The position numbers and the translations under genes were made by a program. A stretch of DNA of 64,000 nucleotides from Mactromeris polynyma. Taxonomy: Eukaryota; Mollusca; Bivalvia; Venerida; Mactridae. This document shows, piece by piece, positions 12,752-26,800 of the stretch. The notes under the pieces were generated by a model, which was not told the DNA's origin, made no database searches, and saw only the letters and a list, made by a program, of their open reading frames with translations. Position 1 is the stretch's first letter, and every line of letters starts with the position of its first letter. The stretch spans positions 16,169,553-16,233,552 of the forward strand of contig JASFXZ010000009.1 of assembly GCA_032209605.1 (NCBI GenBank). Reading direction: 5' to 3'.

Positions 12752-14730
12752 AAGTTTTTGGTAGTTGAGATTTTGCTTTAAGTAAATGGCCGTAAAAAGT
12801 ATTGTAGACACATAGTCAAACATTGCGTGTCCTGTTCATTTAAGTTATCTGATTTAAATCTTACAGCCCCGCTTGGCTTCTCAAATGAAATTACCATTTT
12901 TACCAACATTATTTGTATGGCAGTTACGTACAAAACTGATTTTTTATTTTTCTGAATAGGAAAATAATGACCGGATTGTTAATTCAAAATGTCAGCCGTT
13001 AGACATATATCGTTACCATATTGTGCATTGTGTGATGGCATGCACTGTTTTATAATTAATTGGAGTCGTGCATATCCTTTGTATAATTATGGCCACCTGT
13101 GTCACGACGGGTCGAGGTAAGCACGCTAATAGAAGAATAGATAGATTGTATGCAGTTTTGCAATTAGCGGGAGAATTTATGTATTGACATTTCAAATCAT
13201 CTTTGCATTCTTACCATATTTGTTTCCGCAGATTTGTAATTACTGATAAATACTTTCGTTCCTTGACATATTCACTTAAGCAGTATAACAATCACATCTT
13301 TTGTTTCAGTCGATGATGGGTTTTTGGTGTAAGAGTATGATTTGTTGTTTAATGACAATGTTGTTCATAGAAAATGAATTATGTATTATTTCAAATATTT
13401 TTTTGTAACCATGCACTGGTCCAGATGGGGGACCGATGGTCTGGACCCCTTCCTGTGTATTCGGCTAAATAGGGTTGTTTATATCTACTCCTAGATCAAG
13501 AAGGGGTCCCAAATTCAAGGGACTCCCTGGACCCCCCTGACATAAATTGCTGGCTATATGTGCATGCTAACAGCTATTAGATAATCTTTATAAATTTTGA
13601 CAGCAAATGAAGGCACTCACAGGTATTCACCACCTGGCATCATGAACTTAATTCTCTATGTTTGTATGAAAGTGGTTTGATCATAAGAGTTGATAAACTT
13701 GTTTAAAATGATGTACGTCTCAACTTAAATTTGTTATTATATTGTACATGATGAATCTGTGGTCACAGTTGTTATATGTTTACACGTTAATTCACCATAA
13801 AATTAGAATATAATAACACAAGTCAGCTGTTTGAGCAATAATCAAACATATGTTTGACAATGGTTTTATAACGTATGAACATAGAGTGGTATTAAATGCG
13901 TATGAAATTCGTGCAATTATTACTTCACTATCCATGTTTCTACACGTCCTGGAATGCTGATACAAGAGAACGTGGTGATAGGTTTTATAGCGGTCGTCAA
14001 TATGTCAGATACACTGGTGTGATGTTCTAAGATATGTTTATGAATTGTCTGCCATGATATAAGCTGTAACAATGTGGTCCATTGTATCTTTAAGCCATCA
14101 AACAATCTCTATCAACATTAATTTTGGTTTGAAGTGCAAATGAAATTTTAAAGTCTGCATTATTAATGCAGGAACTGCGGATAATTGTTATTCATGGCCT
14201 TATTTGGTTGTGTCATGAGTGCATTTTTGTGGGTTTTGTATATTTTAAATGTGAAAGAAGAAAACATTTGTTGGGGTTAATGTTGTACTTTTCGGCTAAA
14301 ACATTTTAACATAATTAAAATGCTTTAAATATATTCATAACTGAGTATTGTGCATTGTATGATTATGACAACCTACCAACTACTGTATAAGCCGTAAAGT
14401 TCATGATTTGGAAATGTTAGCAAATTCAAAAATGTCTTGAAATATCAGCCAGCGTCATTTTCCTCATTTCCAAAGTCCATTTTTATAAACTTCACTATTA
14501 AATGATAACAATACTCTTTTTGGCGATTCACAAACATTTCTGTTCGGACAATGTCTGAATTTGTTGATTTAACAAATTTTGACTCACAAAAAAATTACAA
14601 CAATGTGCAATAATTGTAGTTGAAGATCTTTGGTGTTGAAAAACATATCTAAAGTACACAATCATCATGTTGTCCATCTAAAATTGTTGTCATGGCAACC
14701 TGAAACGTAAAATGTTTTTTCTATTTTCAG

Positions 14731-14813
14731 TGTTGTCAGAATTGGGTACATTCTCGGGTCGGCCATGTTGCAACCTTACAAAGACGAAGGATTGTCGTGA
14801 AGCATGCGTGAAG
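14731..14813 (+). CDS. RECK: RECK window exon 1: first half of CC2
   Basis: Acceptor tttctattttcag, donor gtatgg; enters in phase 1, leaves in phase 0; residues 1-28 of the visible protein. It ends PCCNLTKTKDCREACVK, a CC pair then C...C. Together with the next exon, the cysteine spacing (12 residues from AC to the next C) fits CC2 of vertebrate RECK; CC1 has a much longer loop. NLT is a possible N-glycosylation site. The in-frame ATG at 14712 lies in the polypyrimidine tract and would give only a very short hydrophobic leader, so I do not take it as the start. Confidence 0.93.
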
Positions 14814-17800
14814 GTATGGATGTTGTATTTATATATAGTAATTTATAAACATTTGAATTTACGCCCTTATTTTGAAGGAATTTGTCATTGTTCATCATGA
14901 TGGTCTATAGCTTGACAATTGTGTTTTTAGATTGTTTGTTTTGAGAAAATGAAAAGTTGTCACAGATAATTTATCATCATCTGCGTTTGTGTCCACAAGT
15001 TGTTAAATATTGCTCTTAGCTCAGTTTTGGTGACTGTATTAGTCCCAATGATAAAGTAACCCTGCAAACAAATGTCTGTATCTGCTCAGGCAGGGCTCTT
15101 GTTATACTATAATTGCATTGATTGTTGAGTATAAGGCAGAGGTTGTTAACCTGACACCCATGCTATTTGCATTTATATACCACAATTGTCATGTGCAATA
15201 GGAATGAGGCCATATTGGCCATAATCATCTTGTGTGCTGCATGGTCACTGCTGCCATGGATCACAGTAGTCCTGTATGATAAAGTTATCATTGCCCTAGC
15301 TATGTAATAGTATAAATTGTTGCCATGTGTAATAGTATACATTGTTGCCATTTGTCATTATAAGCCATTCAGTTGCCAAGTGTAATTCTATTATTGCCAT
15401 GTGTGATTCAGCCATAAATGTTGCCCTGTGTAATACTATAATTGCCATGTGTCGTTCAGCCATTGTTGCCCTGTGTAATACTATAATTGCCATGTGTCGT
15501 TCAGCCATTGTTGCCCTGTGTAATACTATAATTGCCATGTGTCGTTCAACCATTGTTGCCCTGTGTAATACTATAATTGCCATGTGTCGTTCAGCCATTG
15601 TTGCCCTGTGTAATACTATAATTGCCATGTGTTGTTCAGCCAGTGTTGCCTTGTGAAATACTGTTACTCCATATTTGATTCAGCCAGTGTTGCCCTGTGT
15701 AATACTGTTACTCCATATTTGATTCAGCCAGTGTTGCCTTGTGAAATACTGTTACTCCATATTTGATTCAGCCAGTGTTGCCCTGTGTAATACTGTTACT
15801 CCATATTTGATTCAGCCAGTGTTGCCTTGTGAAATACTGTTACTCCATATTTGATTCAGCCATTGTTGCCCTGTGTAATACTGTTACTCCATATTTGATT
15901 CAGCCAGTGTTGCCCTGTGTAATACTGTTACTCCATATTTGATTCAGCCAGTGTTGCCCTGTGTAATACTGTTACTCCATATTTGATTCAGCCATCGTTG
16001 CCCTGTGTAATACTGTTACTCCATATTTGATTCAGCCATCGTTGCCCTGTGTAATACTGTTACTCCATGATTCAGCCATCATTGCCCAGTGTAATACTGT
16101 TACTCCATATTTGATTCAGCCATCGTTGCCCTGTGTAATACTGTTACTCCATATTTGATTCAGCCATCGTTGCCCTGTGTAATACTGTTACTCCATGATT
16201 CAGCCAGTGTTGCCCTGTGTAATACTGTTACTCCATATTTGATTCAGCCATCAGGTTGCCCTGTGTAATACTGTTACTCCATATTTGATTCAGCCATCGT
16301 TGCCCTGTGTAATACTGTTACTCCATATTTGATTCAGCCATCGTTGCCTTGTGTAATACTGTTACTCCATATTTGATTCAGCCATCGTTGCCCTGTGTAA
16401 TACTGTTACTCCATATTTGATTCAGCCATCGTTGCCCTGTGTAATACTGTTACTCCATATTTGATTCAGCCATCGTTGCCCTGTGTAATACTGTTACCCC
16501 ATATTTGATTCAGCCATCAGGTTGCCCTGTGTAATACTGTTACTCCATATTTGATTCAGCCATCGTTGCCCTGTGTAATACTGTTACTCCATATTTGATT
16601 CAGCCATAGTTGCCCTATGTAATACTGTTACTCCATATTTGATTCAGCCATCGTTGCCCTGTGTAATACTGTTACTCCATATTTGATTCAGCCATCGTTG
16701 CCCTGTGTAATACTGTTACTCCATATTTGATTCAGCCATCGTTGCCCTGTGTAATACTGTTACTCCATATTTGATTCAGCCATCGTTGCCCTGTGTAATA
16801 CTATTACTCCATATTTGATTCAGCCATCAGGTTGCCCTGTGTAATAGTCTGTTACTCCATATTTGATTCAGCCATCAGGTTGCCCTATGTAATACTGTTA
16901 CTCCATATTTGATTCAGCCATCATTGCCCTATGTAATACTGTTACTCCATATTTGATTCAGCCATCAGGTTGCCCTGTGTAATACTGTTACTCCATATTT
17001 GATTCAGCCATCGTTGCCCTGTGTAATACTGTTACTCCATATTTGATTCAGCCATCGTTGCCCTGTGTAATACTGTTACTCCATATTTGATTCAGCCATC
17101 AGGTTGCCCTGTGTAATACTGTTACTCCATATTTGATTCAGCCATCGTTGCCCTGTGTAATACTAATACTCCATATTTGATTCAGCCATCGTTGCCCTGT
17201 GAAATACTGTTACTCCATATTTGATTCAGCCATCGTTGCCCTGTGTAATACTGTTACTCCATATTTGATTCAGCCATCAGGTTGCCCTGTGTAATACTGT
17301 TACTCCATATTTGATTCAGCCATCGTTGCCCTGTGTAATACTAATACTCCATATTTGATTCAGCCATCGTTGCCCTGTGAAATACTGTTACTCCATATTT
17401 GATTCAGCCATCGTTGCCCTGTGTAATACTGTTACTCCATATTTGATTCAGCCATCAGGTTGCCCTGTGTAATACTAATACTCCATATTTGATTCAGCCA
17501 TCGTTGCCCTGTGAAATACTGTTACTCCATATTTGATTCAGCCATCGTTGCCCTGTGTAATACTGTTACTCCATATTTGATTCAGCCATCAGGTTGCCCT
17601 GTGTAATACTGTTACTCCATATTTGATTCAGCCATCAGGTTGCCCTGTGTAATACTGTTACTCCATATTTGATTCAGCCATCGTTGCCCTGTGTAATACT
17701 GTTACTCCATATTTGATTCAGCCATCAGGTTGCCCTGTGTAATACTAATACTCCATTGGTGATTAAGCCATTGTTTGCTTATTGTACTGCTATTATAGCT

Positions 17801-20800
17801 GTGCGTGATCTACTGATACTATGTGTTCAACCATTATTGTTGTTGCCAGCTGGTCTGATCTGGTAAACTACTTGTTCTTTGGCAATTCCAAGAATTGCAA
17901 TGTTTATATTCATATGATACTGACATGTTTATCAATACGAATCAGAAAAGATGTATTGAATGTATGACTAGCCATGTATGATTGTTAGGAAAGTTGAAAG
18001 CTGATCGTGTAACCTTCATAACATTGTTATGACAATAACAGCTGTGCTTACTGTTAGGATGGTTCATGATTGCTGGCTAGTCTTCTTATTTCTATGAACA
18101 TTATTGTTGGTTAGACCAATGGTATTAATATTATACGGTTTGTATGCAGTTGTTACTAAGAACTATTATAAAGCAATGTATTTGTCATTATGAACTCCAC
18201 TTTGCGCAAATGTGTCTATACATCCTTCCTTCCATATGTCATTTCAATAAATGGAAACTGAATTAAAATATGACCATAAGATTAATATTGGATATAATAC
18301 ATGTATAGTAAATGGCAATAGTTGTATTAAAAGTAATGGCATATGAATATATACTTAAAGCTATTAAAAACGCAGCTATATCCCTTTTGCTCTCATTTTG
18401 TTCCAAATATTAAACGAGTTCTATTGTTACAAATGAGTATAATTATAATTCTTGAAAAAGAAGTCAAACTATGGCACTAATATTCATATTTAATAATTAA
18501 TCAAGTTGAGGAAAAAGTAATTGAGAATTAAACTATAATTATTTCTTTATAATACCACTGTGTTGACTCGTACAATTTTTAGTTGCATTTTAATGGCATG
18601 GATTATACTTGCATGTTTTAGACAACAATAGTCCGCAAGTAGATCTAGTATGATGTTGTAAATTGTGTTAATTATCATCAGTATTGAAAACACAAAATGC
18701 CAGTACTCTTCACTTAACCCTTGGCAGGTTCTTTACTCAGTTTTTCATCACATACTCAGACCTAGATGAGGATATTTTAGATGCCGAGTGTGATTGCAAG
18801 CCAATTATTGCATGTTTGTGATGACTTGTTGCAAGAAAAATTGCATTGTACACATCATTCTAACAGATGTTGTATTCTTTGTTAGAACATAATGAAAGTT
18901 TTATGTGTTTCTAAGGTACCAAATATTGTTTTAGAGATTTACTTTTTTCACAATCCATGAACAGTAAAACTTCAATAATGCAACCACCTTTGGGACCCTC
19001 ATCTTCTTATTGAGGTGGTCTTAACATTGAGATAGAGCCAAACTGAAAATGGACTTGAAAATTGTGTTCTTATTTAAAGGTTAGCCGCGGCCGTGGTTCA
19101 GTGGTTAGTGCGCTGGACTTGTAACTCGGCGATCCGGGTTCGATTCCCGGTCACGGCAGGTCATACCCTTCCATGAAAACTTGACAAAAATGTCAATTTT
19201 CCCTCACATGTAGAGAAGTTGCCGGCTCCTTGTGGAAGGGTAAGTTAGTACTGGTTAGAATTCAGTCCAGGAAAAACTGGTTAGGTGCACCGGCCGCCGT
19301 ATATAACTGCAATATCGTTGAGAAACGGCGTTAAACCCGATGAAACAAACTTATTTTAAGGTGGTCTTAATATTGAGGTGGTCTTTAAGTGAGGTTTTAC
19401 TGTAAGACTAAAAATATCTTGGGACGCGTGTTATGAATTCAAATTTCGAAGGAACCAAGTGACATGTAGACTGACTGTTCATGGACTATTCAAAATCATT
19501 CATGTTCAGTTCATGAATCTTGCCGATAAAATATTCATGAATAATCTGTTTTCATGAGTCCTTCCCATGAATAATGTTCATGGATATTTTTTTTTCATGA
19601 ATCTTAATGGCCCATGAATAGAAAATTATTTGACTTCTTCAACTGGCTGTGTCCCTAATTTCAACAGGTATAAATGTAATAAAAACAGAAGGGTTCTCTT
19701 TCCACATGTACTCAGTAATTTGTTAATGAATGTTTATTCTAAATGCTGTTCTTCTCTGTAGAAGATTGCTTCACCAGGTAACAGACAATGAATAGTTCAT
19801 GAGCATAAATTTATCCATTACCTTGTAAGTGCCTTGAACATGTCATGAATATTCAAGACAACATCATTTGCTTACACAAGATTTGTATTGCATGTGAATA
19901 TAAGCAGATTTGTACAATACCACAATAGTGACTGCATAAATTTGTTATAAGTACTTTTACCTTAATGTAGATGACATTTGATATATTCTGACACATAGAG
20001 TACATTATGTGTACAATGTAACACACAATGTTAATGGTAAACTATTATGAGTTATAAAATATTTACTTGATACAAGTACAAAATTTAATGGTCTATTACC
20101 TAAGGTAATTTTAATAGCTGTATATTGCATTATAAACAGATTAGGGAAAACTATATTATTGACAACATTAAAAGATTTTGTTTGATAACATATTTCTGGT
20201 TAGGATTTATTTGTAAACTTTTTTGGACGGAGCTCATCCGAGCTAATTCCGATAGAAGGCGAAATCCGCGGACACTCATCGGATGAGTCATCCAAAGCCT
20301 GTAGATCTAAACCCCTAATTCTGCTACATACACTCAAAGAAAGTAGTCCTTGTCTAACAAAAAACGCGGTAAGCATTTGCGGTATCAGCTGGAGAACAGA
20401 TTTGGGCTGACATCACTTAGTTCAGGCTTGCGGGATTTATTAAATTGTCACATTTATCTTAGAACTGGTCTATTGTCTTATGTATCATTAGAGTGCTCGA
20501 CAGCTAATCTAGAGGTCATGGGTTTGAATCTCTGGCAAGGCGTAATGTTCTTCCATGACAATCTGACTGAGGACGATGCATCCAAAGTCATTTGTCCTCC
20601 CCCACTGAATTCTGATTTATGTGGAGAAGTTGTCAGTTGCTTGGGAAGAGCAGGTTAGTACTGGTTGGTAACCCAGGAGCACTGGTTGGTAACCCAGGAG
20701 CACTGGTTGGTAACCCAGGAGCACTGGTTGGTAACACAGGAGCACTGGTTGGTAACCCAGGAGCACTGGTTGGTAACACAGGAGCACTGGTTGGTAACCC

Positions 20801-23800
20801 AGGAGCACTGGTTGGTAACACAGGAGCACTGGTTGGTAACCCAGGAGCACTGGTTGGTAACACAGGAGCACTGGTTAGGTCAACTGACCTCCGTATATGA
20901 CTGAAATATTGTTGACAAATAGTGTAAAACCTGGAAGAAACAAAAAGCAAATTTATTATAAAACCGTTGTTAATAAGCAGTTAAAAATGTCATTCTGGCA
21001 TACAACAAACAGATCTGATTCATCGAAAAATAAATAAGGATTTATAAATGAGCGTTTAACTGAATTTTTGTCTTGTAAGCATGATTGTGCATAGCGTGCA
21101 GTATTTACTGTGTATGTAGAAATAAATAGAAATGTTGTACTAATTAACCCAAATTGAATTAATTAGCAAAATGATGCAGCTCTCTCCACTATAATTAAAG
21201 TAAGATATTGTGTACTAGTTAAACCCAAAGAGACATAATGTTGTGAAAAGAATGCATTTTAATGACTTTATAAGTTACCTTGGTGCTCAGATTATCATAA
21301 GATGATAACTTTCAGATGCTTATTGTTCTTTTGTTGGTTATGTTGTTTTTATGGTGTTTTGGCATCATTGCTGTAATAAAGATTTATCTATTCTGGGTGT
21401 TGGCCAATTTCATTGAAAATCGAGTCAGTTTTAGGTGAAAACTGATTCTCAAAATTAAATGGGTTTCCTGGTAAAGTCATTTATAGAAATATCAGTTCCA
21501 CCAATCATGTTGAAGGTCATCATGTGCCAATCCATGAATAATTACAGTTGCAAATATTTTATTGAAAACTTTTTACAATATGCTAGTCGTGTTCAACTTA
21601 TCTTTATATAATGCTGCATGTCATTGTTTTGAGATTTATCTCGGGGCAATTTGTCAAGTACAGTAAAACCTCAATAATAAGACCCTTGAAAACTGGGGTG
21701 CTTATTGCATTGGTATTAATATTGAGGTTAGATAAAGTACAAAACAGTGAAAATAGACTTGAATTGTGTTCGTAATTTTGAGGTGGTCTTATTATTGAGG
21801 CGGTCTTTAGGTGAGGTTTTACTGTAAACGAATATTCACGAGTGCCAGGAGGATATTGTCTGATAACACTTCTGTTTTGAAACTATAATTTGAAATGAAT
21901 CGTTTTAGCTCACATAGGTCCAATCAGTGGGGTATTGGGATCACGTATTATTCGTTCAGTTGTTCTTCCGTTCTCATCTCCTTCATCCTCTTCTCTTTTT
22001 TTTAAATACTTGATGGAATGCAATTATATTTGGCTGAAAGCATCACCAAGCGGTTGTATCAAACATTGTATAGAAACAGTCCTGATTCCTGTGTTGAATG
22101 GCTGGCCCCTGATGTAAAATTCTTGTATTTTTTTGAACTACTTCGTCTGGAGAAATATCTGATTGAAGACAAACTTCATTTTGCTGAAATCATCCTGTAT
22201 ATTAAGGACAAATGCCTTATTGGTCAAGGACCACTCTACCATGTTCACATAGGTTTCTCTTTCTCATCAATAATGACCCTAAATGATGTAGATTTGCTGA
22301 TTAATTGCATGACCATAGATTCCACTTCCAGTCTGAGCACATCCGTGTTGGAAGAGTTAACTTGACTTTCAATTCAGAGGTTAATTGTTATAGTTTGAAA
22401 ACAGTATGATTTATAAGTATCTGTTCTCAGTGACAAGTTGAAGCTCAGTACATTCAAAGTCCGTTGTTTTCCTTCCTTGATTCATGTGGGAAAGTTGTCA
22501 CTTGTGGAAGGCAGGAAAAATTACTAGGTTAAGTCAACTGTCTTGCCATACATAACTGAACTTTTATGGACTGTATGTGTAACAAGAAATATCTTTAAAG
22601 AAGATGAACAGGAAAGTGAATTATTATTTCGAAACACCCCGTTTGGTGCCTCTCCTCTTAAAATAGGAACCAATCAAATCGTCTGATTTGTTGCATTAAT
22701 TATCCTCATGTCTATTTTCTGTCTATCTATTGCCAACACAATAGTATTTGGATTCAATTTTATTGAAAATCTTATGGTCACTTTATAGGTGAAAAAATCG
22801 GTTGTTTGTCTTACATAAGAATGTTAATTTTGTCCTCTTATATAATTTATATTGTTGTTTTTTATAAGAACTTCAATTTCTGAGATTTTATACTTATTTC
22901 ATCATAAAACAAGTCTTTTTGGCTGATAGGCATGATTACTTGTGTAATATATGTATAAGTATTTATAGTTCAATACAAAATTTCATCATTTTTAACTTTC
23001 CTGACTCCCCACAAATCAAAACCAGTTAAACAAGTGATGGGAATCAAATCAGGAAGAAACTGTTCACATCAACCCTCAGAATGCTGTAAATACGTTGGAA
23101 TGGCGATAGATGATAGCGTAGAATGCATTTATGTGGAGTTTCGTGGATGAATCCACCTTCCCTGCCATTTCGTATCATAAAACTGGCATAAAGCTATCAT
23201 AAAATGAGAATGAAATGGGGTATAAAAGTACTTCAATGTTGGAAGTAGGACCGTTTTGGTAAACACTCGTACAGTATTTCTGAAGTACCGAGATAATGAA
23301 GTTATTCCGTAGTTGCGTTGCGTCCTTATCAGCGTTTTCCTGAAGAAAGCATCATATTTTTTTTTGTGAATATTTATAGGTTGATATTTACATTGTAATA
23401 GAATAATATTGACAAACTATAATTGACAAACGAGTCAGCATTTCCTCTTATGACCATAACGATCATATTATTGATTTTTTGTGATGCTGATTTTTTTTCA
23501 TTGATAAAGGCACTTCGATGGTCATGATTGGGAACTTGGAACTTTCAGTTAAAATCAAAGTTTTTCATGTAAGACTTGACAGACTGTACTGTGTGCCGAT
23601 GCACAACAGAATATGCCATGTCCATTTTTGACTAAAACTCAAATTGTAAAACTGAAATTAACTTAAAAACTGGTATTCGTTTTCATATTGCCATATGGGG
23701 CAAATATTGCGTTCTGTCAGTGCATGGTGACAATCACATGAGACATTTTCTGGAAATAACGTCACTTAAAGAAGAGGTTGGAAATTGTACAGCGTCGCTC

Positions 23801-26800
23801 AAATGGTGTGTAATGTAGAAGAGTAAAATAGTTTCAAACAAAATATATTTTCAATTTGAGACATTTATCGAAACTGGGGCTGGTATCCTTGCAGCGGTTC
23901 CACTGTATTATACGTGAGATGTCATATGATTGGATGAAATGATACCTCTATATTTGCATTCATTTGGTACATCTGTAATGTGTCTAAATTCCTTTGTATT
24001 AAGTTTTTGAATGTAATTTTTTTCATTCCAGTAATAATGAGTATGCATGATCGTTTGTCTCTATGCAAATAGTTAAATATGTAGCATATGTAAGATAATG
24101 CATAAATTAAGTATTAATATGCTTCGTAAGAACATAAATTGGTAAATTTATTTGCAGACGTCATTACAATTGGGTTTCATGATTGATTAATATTGTTTTA
24201 TACTTTATACAGCAGTATAATTTACAATTCAGTACTTAAGATGCATGCGGTATGCTGTTTAATGGTATATTGACTTGGTTGTTACAAAACCCGGATCTTA
24301 CAATTAAACATGTAGTCATTTGACGAAAACTGCAGCCTGTACTAAACATGATCTGCTACAGGAAAACTGAAAACAACTGATTGTCCTCCACCTATGATTC
24401 ATGTTTGGAAGTTGTTGTGGTGGGTGACCCTGCAGGAACCCTGGGCAAGGTCAACTGATTGTCCTCCACCTATGATTCATGTTTGGAAGTTGTTGTGGTG
24501 GGTGACCCTGCAGGAACACTGGGCAAGGTCAACTGATTGTCCTCCACCTATGATTCATGTTTGGAAGTTGTTGTGGTGGGTGACCCTGCAGGAACACTGG
24601 GCAAGGTCAACTGATTGTCCTCCACCTATGATTCATGTTTAGAAGTTGTTGTGGTGGGTGACCCTGCAGGAACACTGGGCAAGGTCATCTGATTGTCCTC
24701 CACCTATGATTCATGTTTAGAAGTTGTTGTGGTGGGTGACCCTGCAGGAACACTGGGCAAGGTCAACTGATTGTCCTCCACCTATGATTCATGTTTGGAA
24801 GTTGTTGTGGTGGGTGACCCTGCAGGAACACTGGGCAAGGTCAACTGATTGTCCTCCACCTATGATTCATGTTTGGAAGTTGTTGTGGTGGGTGACCCTG
24901 CAGGAACACTGGGCAAGATCATCTGACCATTGTAAATTTTGGAAATTCTATTGAAGAATGGTGTAAACTTCAACCCTAAATATAGAGACTGTCATATATT
25001 TTAAGTCAGGTCACATAATGCATTTAAGTTATGTTTAATGATTGATTGACATTTAAGAGCTCAAGAAATTTCTTAAATGTGAAACATTTATGAAATGAAA
25101 AATATTGTAAAAGATCTTCAGATGTACTTAGCTGAAAGTAATATTTTCTCTTGTGTATTGGTGGGCAAGGTTTTTATATGTATAAAAGAATAGGAACTCC
25201 TTTCAATTATCTTCGGTCTTTGTAATTAACTTAAAGTATTATTGATCATCGCTTGATGTAGACTCAAATTATATTCTCATTAGCTGAAGTACATAATTAG
25301 TGCATCAAGAAAACAATAAAATACAACATGTATAATACTGTGTCATTTTTTAAAAGGTTTGAGCATGTTCTGAAGACTAAACTGTATAATTAAGCTGAAG
25401 ATTAAAAACACTGACAAATAATTGCATGTCTGTTTTGCACACAAGAAGAAGTGACCATGTGCCTTGTTGGCTTAATTTTGATGTACTTACAACATCTGTA
25501 TTTGGATCAGTGAAACCACAATGTAGATTGTATTTGGAAACAAATAAATGACAGAGTTTAAAATCAACATTGGTGCAGTATGAACATTCTAAATTGTCTG
25601 ATCTGTCCATGGAAAGAGTGCTTTAGATTAGTACAAAATGATACATGGACATGATAATTAGGGTAACAAAGCTGAAATAAAATGTATTGATATACTTGTA
25701 TACTTGATGGTAGATGATTTAGTCTAACATCCTATAATCAGGTACCATGGCATTCATTATCTTAGGTCTGGTATAAAACATTGACCAAAACTACCTAGAT
25801 GGTTGATGACCTTCATTAACTTGGGTCTGGTATAAAATATTGACTAAAATAACCTAGATGGTTGATGACCTTCATTAGCTTAGGTCTGGTATATAATATT
25901 GACCAAAACTACCTAGATGGTTGATGACCTTCATTAACTTGGGTCTGGTATAAAATATTGACAAAAACTACCTAGATGGTTGATGACCTTCATTAGCTTA
26001 GGTCTGGTATTAAACATTGACCAAAACTACCTAGATGGTTGATGACCTTCATTACCTTAGGTCTGGTATAAAACATTGACCAACATACTTACATAGTCAA
26101 TTACTGACATTATCTAAGATCTGGTATAAACATGGACCAAATTAGGTGGTGATTGATTGCTTGTATTATCTTAGGTCAGGTATAAAGCATGGACCAAATT
26201 CGCTAGATGGTCGATCACCTGCATATTCTAAGGTCGGGTATGAAACATTGATGAAACTAATTAGATGGTCGATTACCATTATCATCTTGACAGCTGGCAC
26301 TTTTTTGCACTGATATTTTTAGTTCAATATGAAATGGATGTGGCATGTTTTTGTGTTGCACATAGTTTTTCTTTTGCTATTATTCCAAAACCAATTAGCG
26401 CAACAAAGGCAGCACTGTATCTTTATGTATAATCATTAATTTTGCTGATATGTCAATATTATGGCAAACTGTTTTCTATCGATTTCTACTGGTATTATTA
26501 TGGATATTGTCTCTAAGTGGTAGTGATAATACTAGGTTTTGTTGTAATGTCAATAATGAATGAGATGACTGCAATTGTAAGTTTGAGTTTAAAACAAGAA
26601 ATATGTACATTGGTTGATTGAGTGTTTAGAAACATTTCGGAAAGTGTTTGCTTTGGGAAATAGGATGTGGGCATATCAATTCTTTATGCATGCTTAAATA
26701 TCTAAAATATTGTATGTCTTGTGGTTTAAAGTGTATTCTCTTGTATGAGTTGAATACTTGACTATGAATATTTTCCATGTATATTTTGGACAAGTTTCAA

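Larger units (their letters stand above)
1..14730 (+). other. Intronic sequence upstream of the first visible RECK exon
   Basis: No exon could be supported here. The first visible exon enters in phase 1, as expected for a boundary between cysteine-knot modules, so an exon must lie upstream. I scanned for a CC pair followed by C..C in any + frame next to splice signals and found no CC1-like exon; hits such as TGTTGCAGC near 2356 and TGTTGCTGT near 11648 lack the following cysteines. Recognisable contents are repeat relics, listed separately: SINE-like pieces near 1630, 4952 and 12513, a terminal-inverted-repeat element at 3391-3882, and MITE pieces at 4905, 7662 and 10525. The rest is AT-rich unique-looking sequence. 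Confidence 0.7.

Noticed and set aside
14712..14730. ATG giving MFFLFS... as RECK signal peptide start
   Set aside because: It lies in the polypyrimidine tract of a good acceptor, the leader would be too short, and CC1 would be missing.
15342..15656. Overlapping open frames on both strands
   Set aside because: They fall on the 45-bp block of the satellite and stop where the period changes to 44.
19090..19157. Functional tRNA-Thr gene
   Set aside because: The anticodon stem is mismatched, and the sequence continues into a SINE body with target duplications.
24394..24954. + strand open frames over the 78-bp array
   Set aside because: SINE-derived tandem repeat with a period divisible by three.
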